From NCBI GenBank assembly GCA_037974335.1, contig CM075761.1, positions 14,761,549-14,825,548 of the forward strand: DNA of 64,000 nt. Direction: 5' to 3'. The translations under genes and the position numbers were made by a program. The notes beneath the pieces were generated by a model, which searched no databases, was not told where the DNA came from, and saw only the letters and a program-made list of their open reading frames with translations. Shown here piece after piece: positions 1 to 11,335 of this stretch (positions within the stretch are counted from its first letter, which is position 1; each line of letters opens with the position of its first letter). The DNA is from Prionace glauca. Its lineage: Eukaryota > Chordata > Chondrichthyes > Carcharhiniformes > Carcharhinidae.

Positions 1-188
1 GTCCTGATGGTCTCAAACTATAAGATTTCCAATTATTTGTTTTTTTTATTATACAATACCGAGTTTACAGTGTTCTGTTCTCTAGTTAATTGCTCAATGT
101 ATTGGCGGACAAAAAAAACCCGCATGCACTCCAGGAAATGCTCCTCCTGGAGGATATTGTGACTGATTCCCGATGGATAGTACGTTGG

Positions 189-1013
189 CAGAGCTGTTAC
201 ATAGAACATAGAACATTACAGCACAAACAGGCCCTTCGGCCCTCGAGTTGCGCCAATCGCATCAACCCCACCAATCTATAGACCTATCTATAACCCCCAA
301 TCCCATTAAACCCCATATACTCATCCAGAAGTCTTTTAAAAGACCCCAGCGAGTACGCCTCCACCACCGACGACGGCAGCCGATTCCAATCACTCACCAC
401 CCTCTGAGTGAAAAACTTACCCCTAACATCACCTCTGTACTTCCCTATCCGCACCTTAAATCTGTGTCCTCTCGAATATTGATACTGGGTAAACTGTTGG
501 AGTTCAGGTTGAGAAGTGTCCGTAACCTGATGGATTTCATTCTCAGGTCTTAAAATACGTTGCGAGTAATATCCATGCTGACTATTCCTGATCATGTCAA
601 ACCTCTCCAAATGCTCGTAAATCTTGTCCCACAGAAGCCTCTCCATCAGCTTACCAACCACTGAGGTCAGACTCACCGGGCGGTAATTTCCCGGGCTATC
701 TCTGTTCCCTTTCTTGAAAATAGGGACTACATCCGCAATCCTCCAATCTTCCGGAACCTCTCCCGTCTCCATTGACGACGCAAAGATCATCGCCAAGGGC
801 TCTGCAATCACTTCCCTGGCCTCCCACAGCATCCTGGGGTACATCCCATCTGGTCCCGGCGACTTATCTACCTTGATAGAATTCAAAAGTTCTAACACAT
901 CCTCCTCCTTAATGTCCACGTACTCAATCTTTTCCACCTGCTGCAAGTCCATAGCAAGATCTCCCAAATCAGCTTCCACTGTTAGCAACGTTGCCTGCCA
1001 GATCCAGGCACCT
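189..1013 (-). mobile_element. CR1-type LINE, subfamily B, internally deleted
   Basis: The minus strand encodes part of a CR1-type reverse transcriptase: the block [12 protein letters not shown], then [15 protein letters not shown], then SQHG. It then jumps to the C-terminal block RGHRFKV and ends in GFNGIGGYR, the end shared by every copy I call subfamily B. The 3' tail (AGAACATAGAACATTACAG on the + strand) lies at 189-215. The RT core with FADD is absent and is replaced by about 100 bases of unrelated sequence at roughly 472-573. The 5' part is also missing. It is a dead copy. Confidence 0.85.
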
Positions 1014-1019
1014 TCGTAC

Positions 1020-1330
1020 AATTCTGTGCTTGGGTGACTGTTGGGAATTTGCACATTCGCCTCGTGTCTGTGTGCGTTTCCTTCAGGTGCTCCGGTTTAC
1101 TCTTGTAGACCGATCTTGTGCAGGTTAATGAGATTGCCAATACGAAATTGCTCCTTAGTATCTAAAGATGTATTTGTTCGGGAGATTGACATGATGAATA
1201 TGTGGGGTTACAGGAATAGGATGGGGGAGAGGGCCCGGGAATGACATCCCTCACTGATCGGGCTGACCCGATCAGCACAAACGGCCACTCTCTGCACTGC
1301 AGTGATACTATCATACCAATAATTCGATTC
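1020..1330 (+). mobile_element. HE1-like tRNA-derived SINE, diverged
   Basis: The stretch follows the HE1 body in order: the GTTTGCACATTCTC-like block, the GCTCCGGTTT block, the 'AGATTGCCAATAC' and 'CCTTAGTATCTAAAGATG' blocks, then a tail with 'CTCTGCACTGCAGTGATACT'. The tRNA-like head is missing. Divergence from the fresh copies at 46,481 and 20,644 is high, so it is old. Confidence 0.7.
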
Positions 1331-1721
1331 GTCCAATATATATGGAGATTAACGTTGCCCCTAATTACACATGTTCCTTCATCTTGTGCATCTCTAACTT
1401 TCTGTTTCAAGCCATTGCAAGTCATCGCTACATGTGGGGAGTCTATATAACACCACCACTAGTGCCATAATCTATATCATTTCAAATCTGTTTCAGTGAA
1501 AGAAAAGAAACAGTCGTCCATTCCAAGGGATAAAACTTAACAATCGGACAAAGTATTGCAGAAACAATATAAAGTGTTCAAATAGGAGTAGAACTCCCCG
1601 CACAGATTTGAACGTTCAGTTTCAATTGGATAACATAGTGATATTTGGGCCCGCTCTGATCCTATGAAATGGATATTTAGGGTTAAGGGTCGAATGGCCA
1701 ATTACCCCCTCGGGCGTTGCA

Positions 1722-2160
1722 ATAAAGAACAAAGAACAACACAGCACGGGAAACAGGCCCTTCGGCCCAACGAGCCCGCGCCGCCGTCCCATTCTCTCAG
1801 TGACTTATTCATGATTTTAGTCTATGCCTAATGTGAGAGGATCAGGGAGGTCCAATATAGGGACAATTTGTTACCCAATCAATCAGCCTAAAAGCACATT
1901 TTTGGGATGTGGAAGGAAACCGAAGCACCCGGAGGAAACCCACGCAACCACGGGGAGAACGCGCAAACTCCCACGGACACAGGCTCAAATCCATGTGTCC
2001 ACACAGCCACAGAGATAGTCTCTGAGCTGTCATGTTGCCCTTGAGATGGTCCAGTTTAAGCACACTAACGACATGAAGCAATAGGCAACTCCCGAAGCAA
2101 CATCCAAGAGCAGCCCACTACAACCTGCCGCATGCATGCCCCTTGCTGGTCAACAAGGTG
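1722..2160 (-). mobile_element. Long composite SINE (second SINE family), minus strand
   Basis: Read on the minus strand it has about 110 bases of unrecognised 5' sequence, a tRNA-like segment, an HE1-like middle (CCGGGTGCTTCGGTTTCC), and a 3' tail with GGGCCGAAGGGCCTGTTTCC and a TTCTTTG repeat. The same arrangement occurs at 46,823-47,243 and 63,257-63,701, so about 440 bases is probably the full length. I infer a family distinct from HE1 that shares part of its body. Confidence 0.75.
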
Positions 2161-2239
2161 GACTTAAATGCCTGTGAAGACAAAAAATTCATTATTAAAC
2201 AGGCAAAGACTGTAACATCCCTGAGGCAAAAACGGAATC

Positions 2240-3076
2240 CCAAGCCTACAATGTTTAGTAAGGCCTGCTATATCCCCTTATATGTAGACCGCTCATGTGG
2301 CTGTCTAAGTGACTCTTAAACAACCCTAGCGTGCCTGCTTCCACCACCTTACTCGGCAGTGCATTCCACACCCCCACTGCCCTTTGCGTGAAAAACTGCC
2401 CTCTAATATTTGTCTTATACCTAGCCCCCCTCACCCTAAGCCCGTGACCCCTCGTTCTACCCCTTTCTAATAGCGGAAAAAGCTTACCACCATTTACTCT
2501 ATCTATCCCCTTCATAATCTTATAAACCTCTATTAGATCCCCCCTCAGCCGACGTCTCTCAAGGGAAAACAACCCAAGTTCGTTCAATCTTTCCTCATAA
2601 GACAGCCCTTCCATACCAGGCAGCATCCTGGTAAATCTCCTCTGCACTCTCTCCAGGATCTCTACATCCTTCCGGTAGTACGGCGACCAGAACTGGACGC
2701 AGTACTCCAAGTAAGGCCTAACCAACGTTCTATACAACTGCAATAGCAGACTCCTACTCTTATATTCTATACCCCTTCCTATGAAGGCTAACATACCATA
2801 CGCTTTCCTCATCACATTCTGCACCTGCACCGACACCTTCAGGGACTTGTGCACTTGCACCCCCAGGTCTCTCTGCGTATCTATACTCCGGATAGTTCTA
2901 GCTTTTATCGTATAACTTCCCTCCACATTATTCCGGCCAAAGTGCATCACCTCGCATTTCTCCGGATTAAATTCCATTTGCCATCTATCTTCCCAATTTA
3001 CCAGCCTGTCTATGTCCTGTTGCAATGTAATTAGATCAACATCTAATGTTGATGACTGGTTTCTGCTTTCTCTCAC
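2240..3076 (-). mobile_element. CR1-type LINE, subfamily D, 5'-truncated
   Basis: A 273-codon open frame on the minus strand covers the last part of the RT ORF. It runs from the LQQDIDRLVNWEDRWQMEFN region through EVMHFGRNN, the [18 protein letters not shown] block and VQRRFTRMLPGMEG to the C-terminus RGYSRPY. The 5' part, including the catalytic FADD block, is missing. A related copy lies at 52,181-52,540. The open frame suggests moderate age. Confidence 0.85.
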
Positions 3077-3079
3077 AGA

Positions 3080-4380
3080 GTCTTTACGCTCAATTGGCCT
3101 TCACTGAAGATGATGGGAAGAACAAGCTCCGGGTGGATTGCGATATGAGAGATTGAAGTACTTTGCCATTTTTGTATATAAATTATCTTTCTTAAGTCAG
3201 TAACAAACATTCTTCACTCATTTTTCCTTCAATATTTCCTTGATTCTAGACTTATTGACAATGACATGGAAATTTAGTTTGGAAGGTGAAGAAGCGCTTG
3301 AAGACCTGAAGGTGCAAGTTTTCCACGAGACTGTTCATGTTCTTTATTTTGAAACGTTTGATTGTCAGTAATGACTGCTGAGGTGGATTTTACAATGTAA
3401 TAGCTATTGAGCACCTGCTGTAGATTCGACATTCTTGTTGCAATTAACATTCTCTTTTATATTACTTTCTGTCAAAGTATGTCAGCAATGCAAATTTCTA
3501 ATTGATAATTTTTTCCAAAGAAAGTGATGGCAGTTACCCCATCGAAACTTTTACGATGTAGGTCCAGCCAAACCATCAGCAAGGGAGAGTTCCAGATCAC
3601 TGAATCAGCAAAATTAATCAGATGTCAGTGCACTTCACAGATATGATAGGCTGAAATGAAGTGATGCAAGACCTGCTGGCTATGGCCTTATAACTGGTAA
3701 TGTTGTGGCTCTGGCATCATTCTGTCAGCTGACAATTTGTAGGGCATCATATAACTGGCAAACATCCCAGCCGCTGTGCCGACCATTGAGGTGGGGATGG
3801 GGCAGATAATTGGGTTAAAGTTCAAAACCAGAGAGAGACCGAGCTAAACTGAGCGGCTTAACTTGTCTTTGGAAGTGTTCTTTTTGATTTGTTGTTGGAA
3901 CAGTCCTCATCCAGTTAAATAGTGATTCTTCCAACACACTCCTGCTTTGCACCTTGCAAATTGTACGCAGATTGTCTTTAAGGATTCAGGAGTTGATTTA
4001 CTGGACATAATATTTCCAGCCTTTGTTCTGTTTTACTGTATCTATTTTGGCCTGTGCATTTATGCCACATATATGTTGCTGTCAGTGGAAGCCCCCAGGG
4101 ACTGAGTAATTAGGCATTCAAGGATGGAAACCTATGTGAATGTCAAACAGGTAGCAATGTTATATTTGAGGTGGTCATTACATTTCTGCGATTAAAATGT
4201 TTCCAGCCGTGATCAGAATGTTGTCACGTGAGTAGGAATGTGTATTTTATCCAGATATGAAGGACATTGACCCTCTCCATCTCTGACCCTATAATGAAGG
4301 GAATCCAGCACCTTAATATGATTAGACCGAGGTAAAGGCCCCAGTTGAGCTCGATGGCCGCGTTGGGAAGTAATGTTCTC
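3080..4380. other. No recognisable feature
   Basis: AT-rich single-copy-looking DNA. I see no long open frame, no RNA gene and no repeat that recurs elsewhere in the window. Confidence 0.5.
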
Positions 4381-4384
4381 GTGG

Positions 4385-4725
4385 AATTGTCACTGGACAT
4401 TCAATATTAACAGTTCAGCAAAAGTTCTTGGACAGCACCTTCCAAACCCACGATCACTTCCATCGAGAAGGACAAGGGCAGCAGATAAATGGGAACACCG
4501 CCACCAGCAAGTTCACCTCCTAGCCACTCGTCATCCTTGGAAAAACCTCACTGTTCCTTTGCAGTCGCTGCATCAAAGCCCTGGAATTTCCTCCCTAAAG
4601 GTCAACCCACAGGTCATGGACTGCAGCGATTCAAGAAGGCAGCTCACCAGCGCCTTCTCATGGACAATTGGTGATGCGCAATAAATGCTGGCCAGCCAGT
4701 GACGCCCATGTCCCACGAATGAATG
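4385..4725 (+). repeat. Interspersed repeat, probable retroelement 3' end
   Basis: The sequence carries a short open stretch (PWNFLPKGQPTGHG, QRFKKAAHQRLL, then stop) followed by GCAATAAATGCTGGCCAGCC and CCCACGAATGAATG. The last block is the reverse complement of the 'CATTCGTAGGGTGTGGGC' repeat at 8,395. This looks like the coding end and 3' UTR of an old non-LTR element; the family is uncertain. Confidence 0.55.
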
Positions 4726-4884
4726 TAAGTAAACCCAGGGTAATGTTCTGGGAAAATGCACCTAATCCAGGAATTGTGTGTGGTTTATTTATATAGATAA
4801 CATCGAATAATAGCAACTTTAACTGACAGAACAAAGACATTTGGTTCAAAGTTACTTGTGTGCTTATTGACAAAGCGTTATTCG

Positions 4885-6390
4885 GCTTCATAAAAACATA
4901 GGAGCAGAAGGAGGCCATTTGGCCCTTCGTTATGATCGCCATTCATAACGATCATGACTGATTTTCAACTCAATAGCCTAATGCTGCTTTCTCCCCATAT
5001 TATTTGATCTCATTCGCCCCAAGTGCGACATCTAGCGGTCTCTTGAATGCATTCAACGTTTTTGGCATCAGCTGCTTCCTGTGGTAGTGAGTTCAGCAGG
5101 CCTATCACACATTGGGTGAAGAAATGTGTCCTCATCACCATCCTAAATGGCCTACCCCGTGTCCTCAGTCTGTGACCACAGGTTCTGGACATCCTCCCTG
5201 TATCACCCCTGTAGAAGAAATTAGATTTATAGAAGCAATTAGGTTGCATAGAAAAGTAAGTCTGTTTTAAACGGACTTACTATAGTAGGGGCTAAAGCTG
5301 CAGCAGTAGCTAAAGGGTTAATGATTCACTACATACTCACCATTATACCGAAAATCAAGAAACTAGCTGAAGCAGGCAGGGTTAGAAAAACAGGGCCTAG
5401 CAAACACTTAAGGTCTAAAGGCCAGATAACGGGAGGATAGAAAAATAAACCACCATTCTTCTCCCCTATCTAGTTACGGTAAATCACAAGGGACAGGGAC
5501 TGTAGGATATTTTAGACCAAGGACACTATAGATAAGTCCTCGGACCATAGTTTTAATTCATGGGACAATGATTAAAGGGGTAATAGAGATAGTAAGGATA
5601 ATAGGGAGTATTGTAACCTGCTTGCAGAGTTGTTTATTTCACTGTATAAAAATAGCGCGGGTTTGTTAAAAAAAATCAGAGTTCTCTCGGTGTTGACTGA
5701 GGTGGACTCTCCGTGATATCACGACAATAAACTCTCCTGACGCCTGACTCTGAACGTCTCTGCCTGAGTTATTCTGAGCGAGGAATTTCCTCGACAACCC
5801 CTGTCTTGTCCTGTTAGAATTTTATACGTCTCTATGAGATCCACCCTCAATCATTTGACCTCCAGCGAAAACTATCCTAACCCAGTCAATCTCTCATCAT
5901 ACATCAGTCCTGCCATCGCCGGAGTCAGCCTGGTAAACTTTCACAGCACTCTCTCGAGGGCAAGGACATCCTTCCTCAGAAAAGGAGACCAAAACTGCAC
6001 ACAGTATTCTCAGTATGGCCTTACCAACGTGATAATCACTGCAGATTCGTTGGTCGGGGGTACTGACTCCATGTTTGTTCAAGAAGACATGTTTTAAATG
6101 TAGTGAGATTTCCTGTCTCAACAATATATTCGGGCAATGGAGTTCTGCGCCCCCATCTCTCTCTAAATGTATGTCTTCCGGCCACTTTTCTCCTCCGTCC
6201 AGCAATTAATTGAAGTTTGTGCTCACTGTATTTTATACCACTGCCAAAATAAACATACTGTCTTTATTTATTCCGAATTGGCGTCATAATCTTGTACATG
6301 TCAATTAAGTAAGCCGTCCGTCTCCTCATTTCCAATGTTTCCTCATAGCTATTTCCCTCTGTCTTGGCAGCAACCAAACTATGACTCCTT
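4885..6390 (-). mobile_element. Old CR1-type LINE relics hosting a solo LTR
   Basis: Minus-strand fragments with CR1 C-terminal hallmarks: GTRGRPFRMVMRTHFFTQCV near 5,100-5,160 and, beyond the LTR, LCAVLVSFSEEGCPCPRE near 5,940-6,000. A second diverged 3' part follows at about 6,095-6,390. The 5' and 3' parts of the first fragment become contiguous if the LTR at 5,210-5,796 is removed. It is much more diverged than the A, B and C copies. Confidence 0.65.
5210..5796 (+). mobile_element. Solo LTR of a class I endogenous retrovirus
   Basis: A 587-base LTR begins TGTAGAAG, ends CTCGACA and is flanked by the 5-bp target duplication ACCCC (5,205-5,209 and 5,797-5,801). A TATA box lies at 5,645 and an AATAAA at 5,726, giving + orientation. 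Its second half matches the LTR at 40,737-41,036, so both belong to one family. No internal region is present, as expected after LTR-LTR recombination. It sits inside an older LINE. It is a fossil. Confidence 0.88.
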
Positions 6391-7400
6391 ATGATCTATA
6401 ACTTCATAACCTTGAGACTTTCCTCTGCGCCCGGGCAATTTTAACATAATAACATATAAGATAATGCCAGGAGACAAATCGAATCCCTGGAGCCTCTACA
6501 ATAGTCAGTAACGTCATGATATACTTGATTTAAATTTACTTTTCTGCCTGCTCTCCCACCATTACTCTACAGTCAATCAAGAGCCTCTCTAATCCTGTGT
6601 TCCATCTAATCCATAGTCTAACCTCCGCGTTTCAATGGCGTGGTGAGGACTAAAAGCAGCAAGACATTTTAATTACGTAATGCTGTATGCACTTCTCGCA
6701 TGACTTTTTAAATTTTGTTCTACAACTCGCCTCAAAAGGAAAATACGCCATCTTTTTTTTTCAATTGACCTAACTGTCCCACGAGCACCCAGAACTAGAC
6801 AGGAGGAGTAGGCGACTGGTCCTTGTAGAACTGCTCAAATGTTCAACAAGGTCATGGTTCATGGATTGTCCTTAGTTGCACTGTTCTGCCTGCACCCCAC
6901 ACGCTAATCCGATATCGACCAAATCATTCTCGAAATCACTCTTCAACTTTTTACACTACTGAGACGCCATTGAATTTCGGGAAAGAAAATTCGGAACATC
7001 ATTCCCATGGAAGAGAACAAATCCAATCTCATCTACACCAGAATGGAAAAAAAAACTTTTCTGAGTCTGCAATCACTCGTTCTCGTTTCACCACTTAGGG
7101 AATGTGTCCTCTTAACATTAACCATGAGAATATTATCGGTTAAATCATGTAACATTTTAATTTAAAACCAGCATTGCTCGCTGATATATTGATCTGCGTG
7201 CAATTTCAGTTAAACTCATTATTCACACTGTTCACAAACAACAATGAAATTTTCTCATCCTCAGCACAAACATATTGTCTCTCAAAGTCCCTCTAATTAT
7301 TCCTCGAATTTGATAAGGTAATGGTTTAGTGTTATTATCACTGGGCTTATAAACCAGAAGCTCAGCTATTGTTCTGGCGATCTGTGTTCGGATCCTGCCA
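6390..7400. other. Mostly unrecognised; one LINE-tail relic
   Basis: At about 6,785-6,990 there is a diverged minus-strand CR1 subfamily C-like tail (AGGAGGAGTAGGC followed by TTCAACAAGGTCATGG). The rest shows no feature I can support. Confidence 0.4.
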
Positions 7401-7404
7401 TGAT

Positions 7405-8285
7405 TGAACATAGAACATAGAACATTACAGCGCAGAACAGGCCCTTCGGCCCACGATGTTGCGCCGACCAGTTTTTTTTTAAAAAAAACACTGACCCACT
7501 AATCTAAACCAATCCCTTTCCGTCCATAAACCTATCCATAGATCTCTTAAACGCCCCCAAACTAGGCGCATTTACAACCGCAGCAGGCAGTGCATGCCAA
7601 TCCCTCACCACCCTCTGGGTAAAGAACCTACCCCTGACAACCGTTCTATAACTACCACCCCTTAATTTAAAGCCATGCCCCCTCGTGCTAGCATTCTCCA
7701 TCCGAGAGCATTCTCCATCCATTTCTATCCACCCTATCTAAACCTCTAATCATCTTATATGTTTCAATAAGACTCTTAGCCTCCTTCTTTCCAGCGAAAA
7801 CAACCCCAAATCCCTCAGTCTCTCCTCATATGACCTCCCCTCCATACCAGGCAACATCCTGGTAAATCTCCTCTGCACCCTCTCCAAAGCCTCCACGTCC
7901 TTCCTGTAATGTGGGGACCAGAACTGCACACAGTACTCCAAGTGCGGCCACACCAGAGTTGTGTACAGTTGCAACATGACACTGCGACTCCTAAATTCAA
8001 TCCCCCTGCCAATAAACGCCAAGACACCGTATGCCTTCTTAACTACCTTATCTACTTGATTCCCAACTTTCAGGGATCTATGTACACATACACCTAGATC
8101 CCTCTGCTCCTCCACACTATTCAAAGTCCTCCCATTAGCCCTATACTGAACACATCTGTTACTCCACCGAAATGAATTACCTCACACTTCTCCGCATTAA
8201 ACTCCATCCGCCACCTCTCGGCCCAGCTCTGCAACCTGTCTAGGTCTCCCTGGAAACTATGACACCCTTCCTCACAATCTACCAC
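7405..8285 (-). mobile_element. CR1-type LINE, subfamily A, 5'-truncated
   Basis: The minus strand encodes the C-terminal third of the RT ORF: EEQRDLGVCVHRSLKVGNQV, ARGIEFRSRS-like block, YRKDVEALERVQRRF, MLPGMEG, then RGRFFTQRVVRDW and FMDGKGLV, the end typical of the subfamily I call A. The 3' tail is at 7,405-7,470. A frame change lies near the junction of the two open segments (about 7,725-7,750). The copy stops at the FADD region (about 8,285). Confidence 0.87.
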
Positions 8286-8322
8286 ACCTCCGACTTTGGT
8301 GTCATCATTTATTATTTATTAT

Positions 8323-8488
8323 CATGCAATAATCATCGTTGCTCCTTCCATTCTTAATGCCAGTTCAATTTATATTTTGTTTTCTTTATTCATTCGTAGG
8401 GTGTGGGCATCGCAGGCTGGGCCATCCCTCACTGGCCTTGGAGGGCAGCTGAAAGTCCACCACATTGCTGTGACTCCAGAGTAACATG
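8323..8488 (+). repeat. Left arm of a long inverted repeat
   Basis: This arm begins CATGCAATAA and runs through GCTCCTTCCATTCTTAATGC and CATTCGTAGGGTGTGGGC to GAGTAACATG. The reverse complement of 9,496-9,674 matches it almost throughout, apart from a dozen extra bases in the right arm. The middle of the arm is a common interspersed repeat, but the unique-looking start is shared too. Confidence 0.85.
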
Positions 8489-8635
8489 TTGATAATTGAT
8501 AGTTGGTGTAGTTTTGATGCAATAAGCGTATGTATCTGGAATTTTGAACCTCCTGATGGTGATTAAACCATTGCCATTTTCAGAAAATCCCGTTCGTTTT
8601 ACTGATGTCCTTTCGGGAAGCGAAGATGTGGTATG

Positions 8636-9495
8636 ACTTGATTTATTATTGTCACATGTACTAGCAGACAGTGAAATGTCTTGATTCTTGCACTCTGTCA
8701 AGGCAAAGCATACCGTTCACAGAGAAGGAAACGAAAGAGTGCAGATTATGTTGTTACAGTTATTGCTCGGGTGCACAGAAAGATCAACTTAATGCAAGGT
8801 AGGTTCATTCAAATGACTGATGGCAGCAGGAGGAAAAGCTGTTCTTGAGTCCGTTGGTAATGACCTCAGGCTTTTGCACCATTTTCCCGATAGAAGAGAA
8901 AATGTCCGGGGTCTGAGGCAGCGGGAAGTGTAGACGGAGTTAATGGATGGGAGGTTGTTTTGTAAGATGGATTGGGTTACAACCCACTGCCGTGATACCG
9001 TGAGTAAACTTGGAAATTGAGTTGAAGGGTCATTTGGCCACCTAATGATCCGTGTATGCGGAGTAGAATAGAGGCTGAAAACGCAGCCTTGTGGGACACT
9101 GGTTTTGAGGATCTTTGTGGAAAAGTTATTCTTGCCTATTTTTACTGTGGGTTAGGATGTTCAGAATCCAATTGAAGAGAGAGGAACTGAAGCCCCGGCC
9201 AGGGATCTTGAAGACGGGTTTCACAGGGATAATGCTGTTTCAGGCTGAACTGTGGTCAATAAACAGGAGTCTGACACAGGTGTCTTTGTTATGCAGATCC
9301 AGGATGGTGGCGTCTGCTGTGGACCTGCTGCAGATGTACATAAACTGTAGTGGATATAGGCAACCCTGGAGGCTGGAATTGGTACGTGTCATGACTAACT
9401 CTTCGAAGCTCTTTATAATGAGATCTCAGAACCACCGGACGATAGTCATTAAGGCACTTTGCCATTCTTTTGCCAACCTTACCTGGCCTGGCCCA
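8636..9495 (-). mobile_element. L2/Rex-like LINE 3' part between inverted repeats
   Basis: On the minus strand, NDYRPVVLRSHYKELRRV near 9,415-9,465 resembles the RT block of L2- or Rex-like LINEs. The element's 3' end on that strand is TACATGTGACAATAATAAATC (8,638-8,658), a terminus also seen at 54,700-54,850. The 3' UTR segment (GCAGCGGGAAGTGTAGAC) recurs at 63,830. The coding part is short and broken. The clade assignment is inference. Confidence 0.6.
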
Positions 9496-9674
9496 CATGT
9501 TACTCTGGAGTCACAGCAATGTGGTGGACTTTCAGCTGCCCTCCAAGGCCAGTGAGGGATGGGGAAGAAATCCTGCCCAGCCTGCGATGCCCACACCCTA
9601 CGAATGAATAAAGGAGACAAAATATAAATTGAACTGGCATTAAGAATGGAAGGAGCAACGATGTTTATTGCATG
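9496..9674 (-). repeat. Right arm of a long inverted repeat
   Basis: Reverse complement of the arm at 8,323-8,488, with near-identity over about 165 bases. It begins CATGTTACTCTGGAGTCAC and ends TTATTGCATG. The loop between the arms holds the minus-strand LINE segment. Confidence 0.85.
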
Positions 9675-10417
9675 ACGTAACACATTTAGGATCAAGAAAA
9701 TAATCCAGTGTATTTCTTGAAAGACACACAATTAATTTCTGTGCATCTCCTGCATCATTCAGCCAATCATTATGCTAACAAACCTTGGATTTTGTTCCAT
9801 AAACCTTCATCCGCTAACCTAAAGTGCCAACGTCATGTACACACGCCTTCCACCATTATTGCCCCGAACACTGACGACCATTCCATTATTGTTGTCACTC
9901 CGAACTGATCCATGAACAATCTCCACATGACCCCTCCTCACCTCACGCTATCAGATATCCATCCTACTCATTCTCACTGCAAAGCCAGCATTTCTTTTCC
10001 TTCTGAAAATGACAGAGATGTTGAATCTCACATGCTTGCTGATAGTAAGTGCCATCAGGATGTGGTTTGAGATAACAATCTAATTTTAGCAATACAACAT
10101 TTTAACAAACACAATTGCGTGAAAGTCATGAAATGACTTTTTTTTCCTCTATTGATGAATGGATGTGGGCTTCACTGGATAGACCAGCATTCACTGTCCA
10201 GCGCTAATTGTCTTTGAGCAGTATGAAATTGAAGGAGGGAATCACTGTTGATGGAAAGAGCAAAGCAAAGTCATATTTTATCCATCAATGTGAGCATAAC
10301 TACTCAGCATTTCGAATTTTCAAATTAATTGCCTGCACGAAATGAGTAACCTTTCACGACAGGGATTTAACTCAGCTGTCGTATCTGTTGCTTAATATTA
10401 AGACGAAAATAAGATGA
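9675..10417. other. Unrecognised, with one repeat relic
   Basis: A diverged copy of the 'GATGTGGGCTTCACTGG' interspersed repeat lies at about 10,133-10,240. I see nothing else. The interval leads into the promoter region of the GPCR gene. Confidence 0.4.
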
Positions 10418-10476
10418 ACATAATTGCAACATAACGTTGCAATTATGTCCCCATGGAGATCCCTCAAGGTATAAAT
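10418..10476 (+). promoter_or_regulatory. Putative GPCR promoter: palindrome plus TATA box
   Basis: A perfect inverted repeat with 13-bp arms (ACATAATTGCAAC at 10,418-10,430, GTTGCAATTATGT at 10,436-10,448; 5-base spacer) stands 22 bases upstream of a TATAAAT box at 10,470-10,476. The box is about 90 bases upstream of the exon 1 ATG, leaving room for a short 5' UTR. The TTGCAA halves resemble C/EBP-type half sites, which is only a suggestion. Promoter function is inferred from position. Confidence 0.45.
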
Positions 10477-10561
10477 TGAAGGTGGCGCGAATGTATTGTC
10501 TCACAAGCTAATTTGGGACAGATATCTGGAGCAGGAAGGGATAGATCATTGCAGGGGAAAA

Positions 10562-10628
10562 ATGTCTGAATCATTTTCCAGAATTGCGAAGATAGTCTAC
10601 ATTACCATTGCCATTATTGGTGTGCCTG
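10562..10628 (+). CDS. GPR139-like: GPR139-like receptor, exon 1
   Basis: A short first coding exon starts at ATG 10,562 in an A-rich context (GAAAAATGT) and encodes 22 residues beginning MSESFSRIAKIVYIT and ending AIIGVP, the start of transmembrane helix 1. A canonical GTAAGT donor follows at 10,629, phase 1. Spliced to exon 2 it gives GVP-V-NLVAIVILSKGKCGL, which matches the helix 1 pattern I know for shark GPR139-like receptors. The short exon is missed by a plain open-frame search, and without it the receptor lacks its N-terminus. The intron is 4,786 bases. Confidence 0.85.
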
Positions 10629-10905
10629 GTAAGTATTTATAACTATTGGTACTCTGAGAAATACCGTGTACTTTTCTCTGGCACTGTTATCCAGTGGTGA
10701 TTATTGTGGAGGAAAAATAACTGTTGATTCAATTATCCGCAAATATTTCACAGAATTATTAGCTGCCTCCCCTGGTAGATAAAGTCCTACAACTTACAGA
10801 GCCGCTTAGTCCTAGAATCATAGATGATTGTATACATAGACTGCAGACGGAGGACATTCAGCCCCTCGAGTCTGCCCCGACTCTGATAAAGGCCCTATCC
10901 CTCCA
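10629..10905. repeat. SINE 3' tail relic in GPCR intron
   Basis: At about 10,811-10,905 the sequence reads as a minus-strand SINE tail (TAGAATCATAGA, then TTCAGCCCCTCGAGTCTGCC). The rest of this intron start is unremarkable. Confidence 0.5.
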
Positions 10906-11029
10906 CAGAAGCTTTCTTGGTTGACTGGTTAGTCATAAAATGTCAATTCGTCTGGTGTTCGTAACCGGAGAGAATACATGTGTGCAAGTATCAAAAAATC
11001 AGCAGGATACAGGGACGGCCCGGTGTACA

Positions 11030-11335
11030 GTAGGGGCGATCTGGTGGCACTGTGGTTAATACTGTTGCCTCACAGCCCCAGGTTCAATTTCTGGCTTGGC
11101 TCACTATCTTTGTATAGTTTGCACATTCTCCCCGTGTCTGTGTGGGTTTGCTCTGGGTTCTCCATTTTCCTCCCACAGGCCAAAGTTAGGTGGGTTAGGT
11201 CTAGTGATCATGCTAAATTGCCCCTTATTGTCTGGGAGGCTGGATATGGGGATAAGGCCTGGGTGGGATTCTGGCTGGTGCAGAATCGATTGACTGACGG
11301 CTTCCTTCTGCACTGTCAGGTTCTATGGATTTTAC
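11030..11335 (+). mobile_element. HE1 SINE in GPCR intron
   Basis: Starts with the tRNA-like head (CTGGTGGCACTGTGGTTAA, then GTTCAATTTCTGGCTT), continues with GTTTGCACATTCTCCCCGTG and ends with a CTTCCTTCTGCACTGTCAGG tail. It is nearly full length and moderately diverged. Confidence 0.85.
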
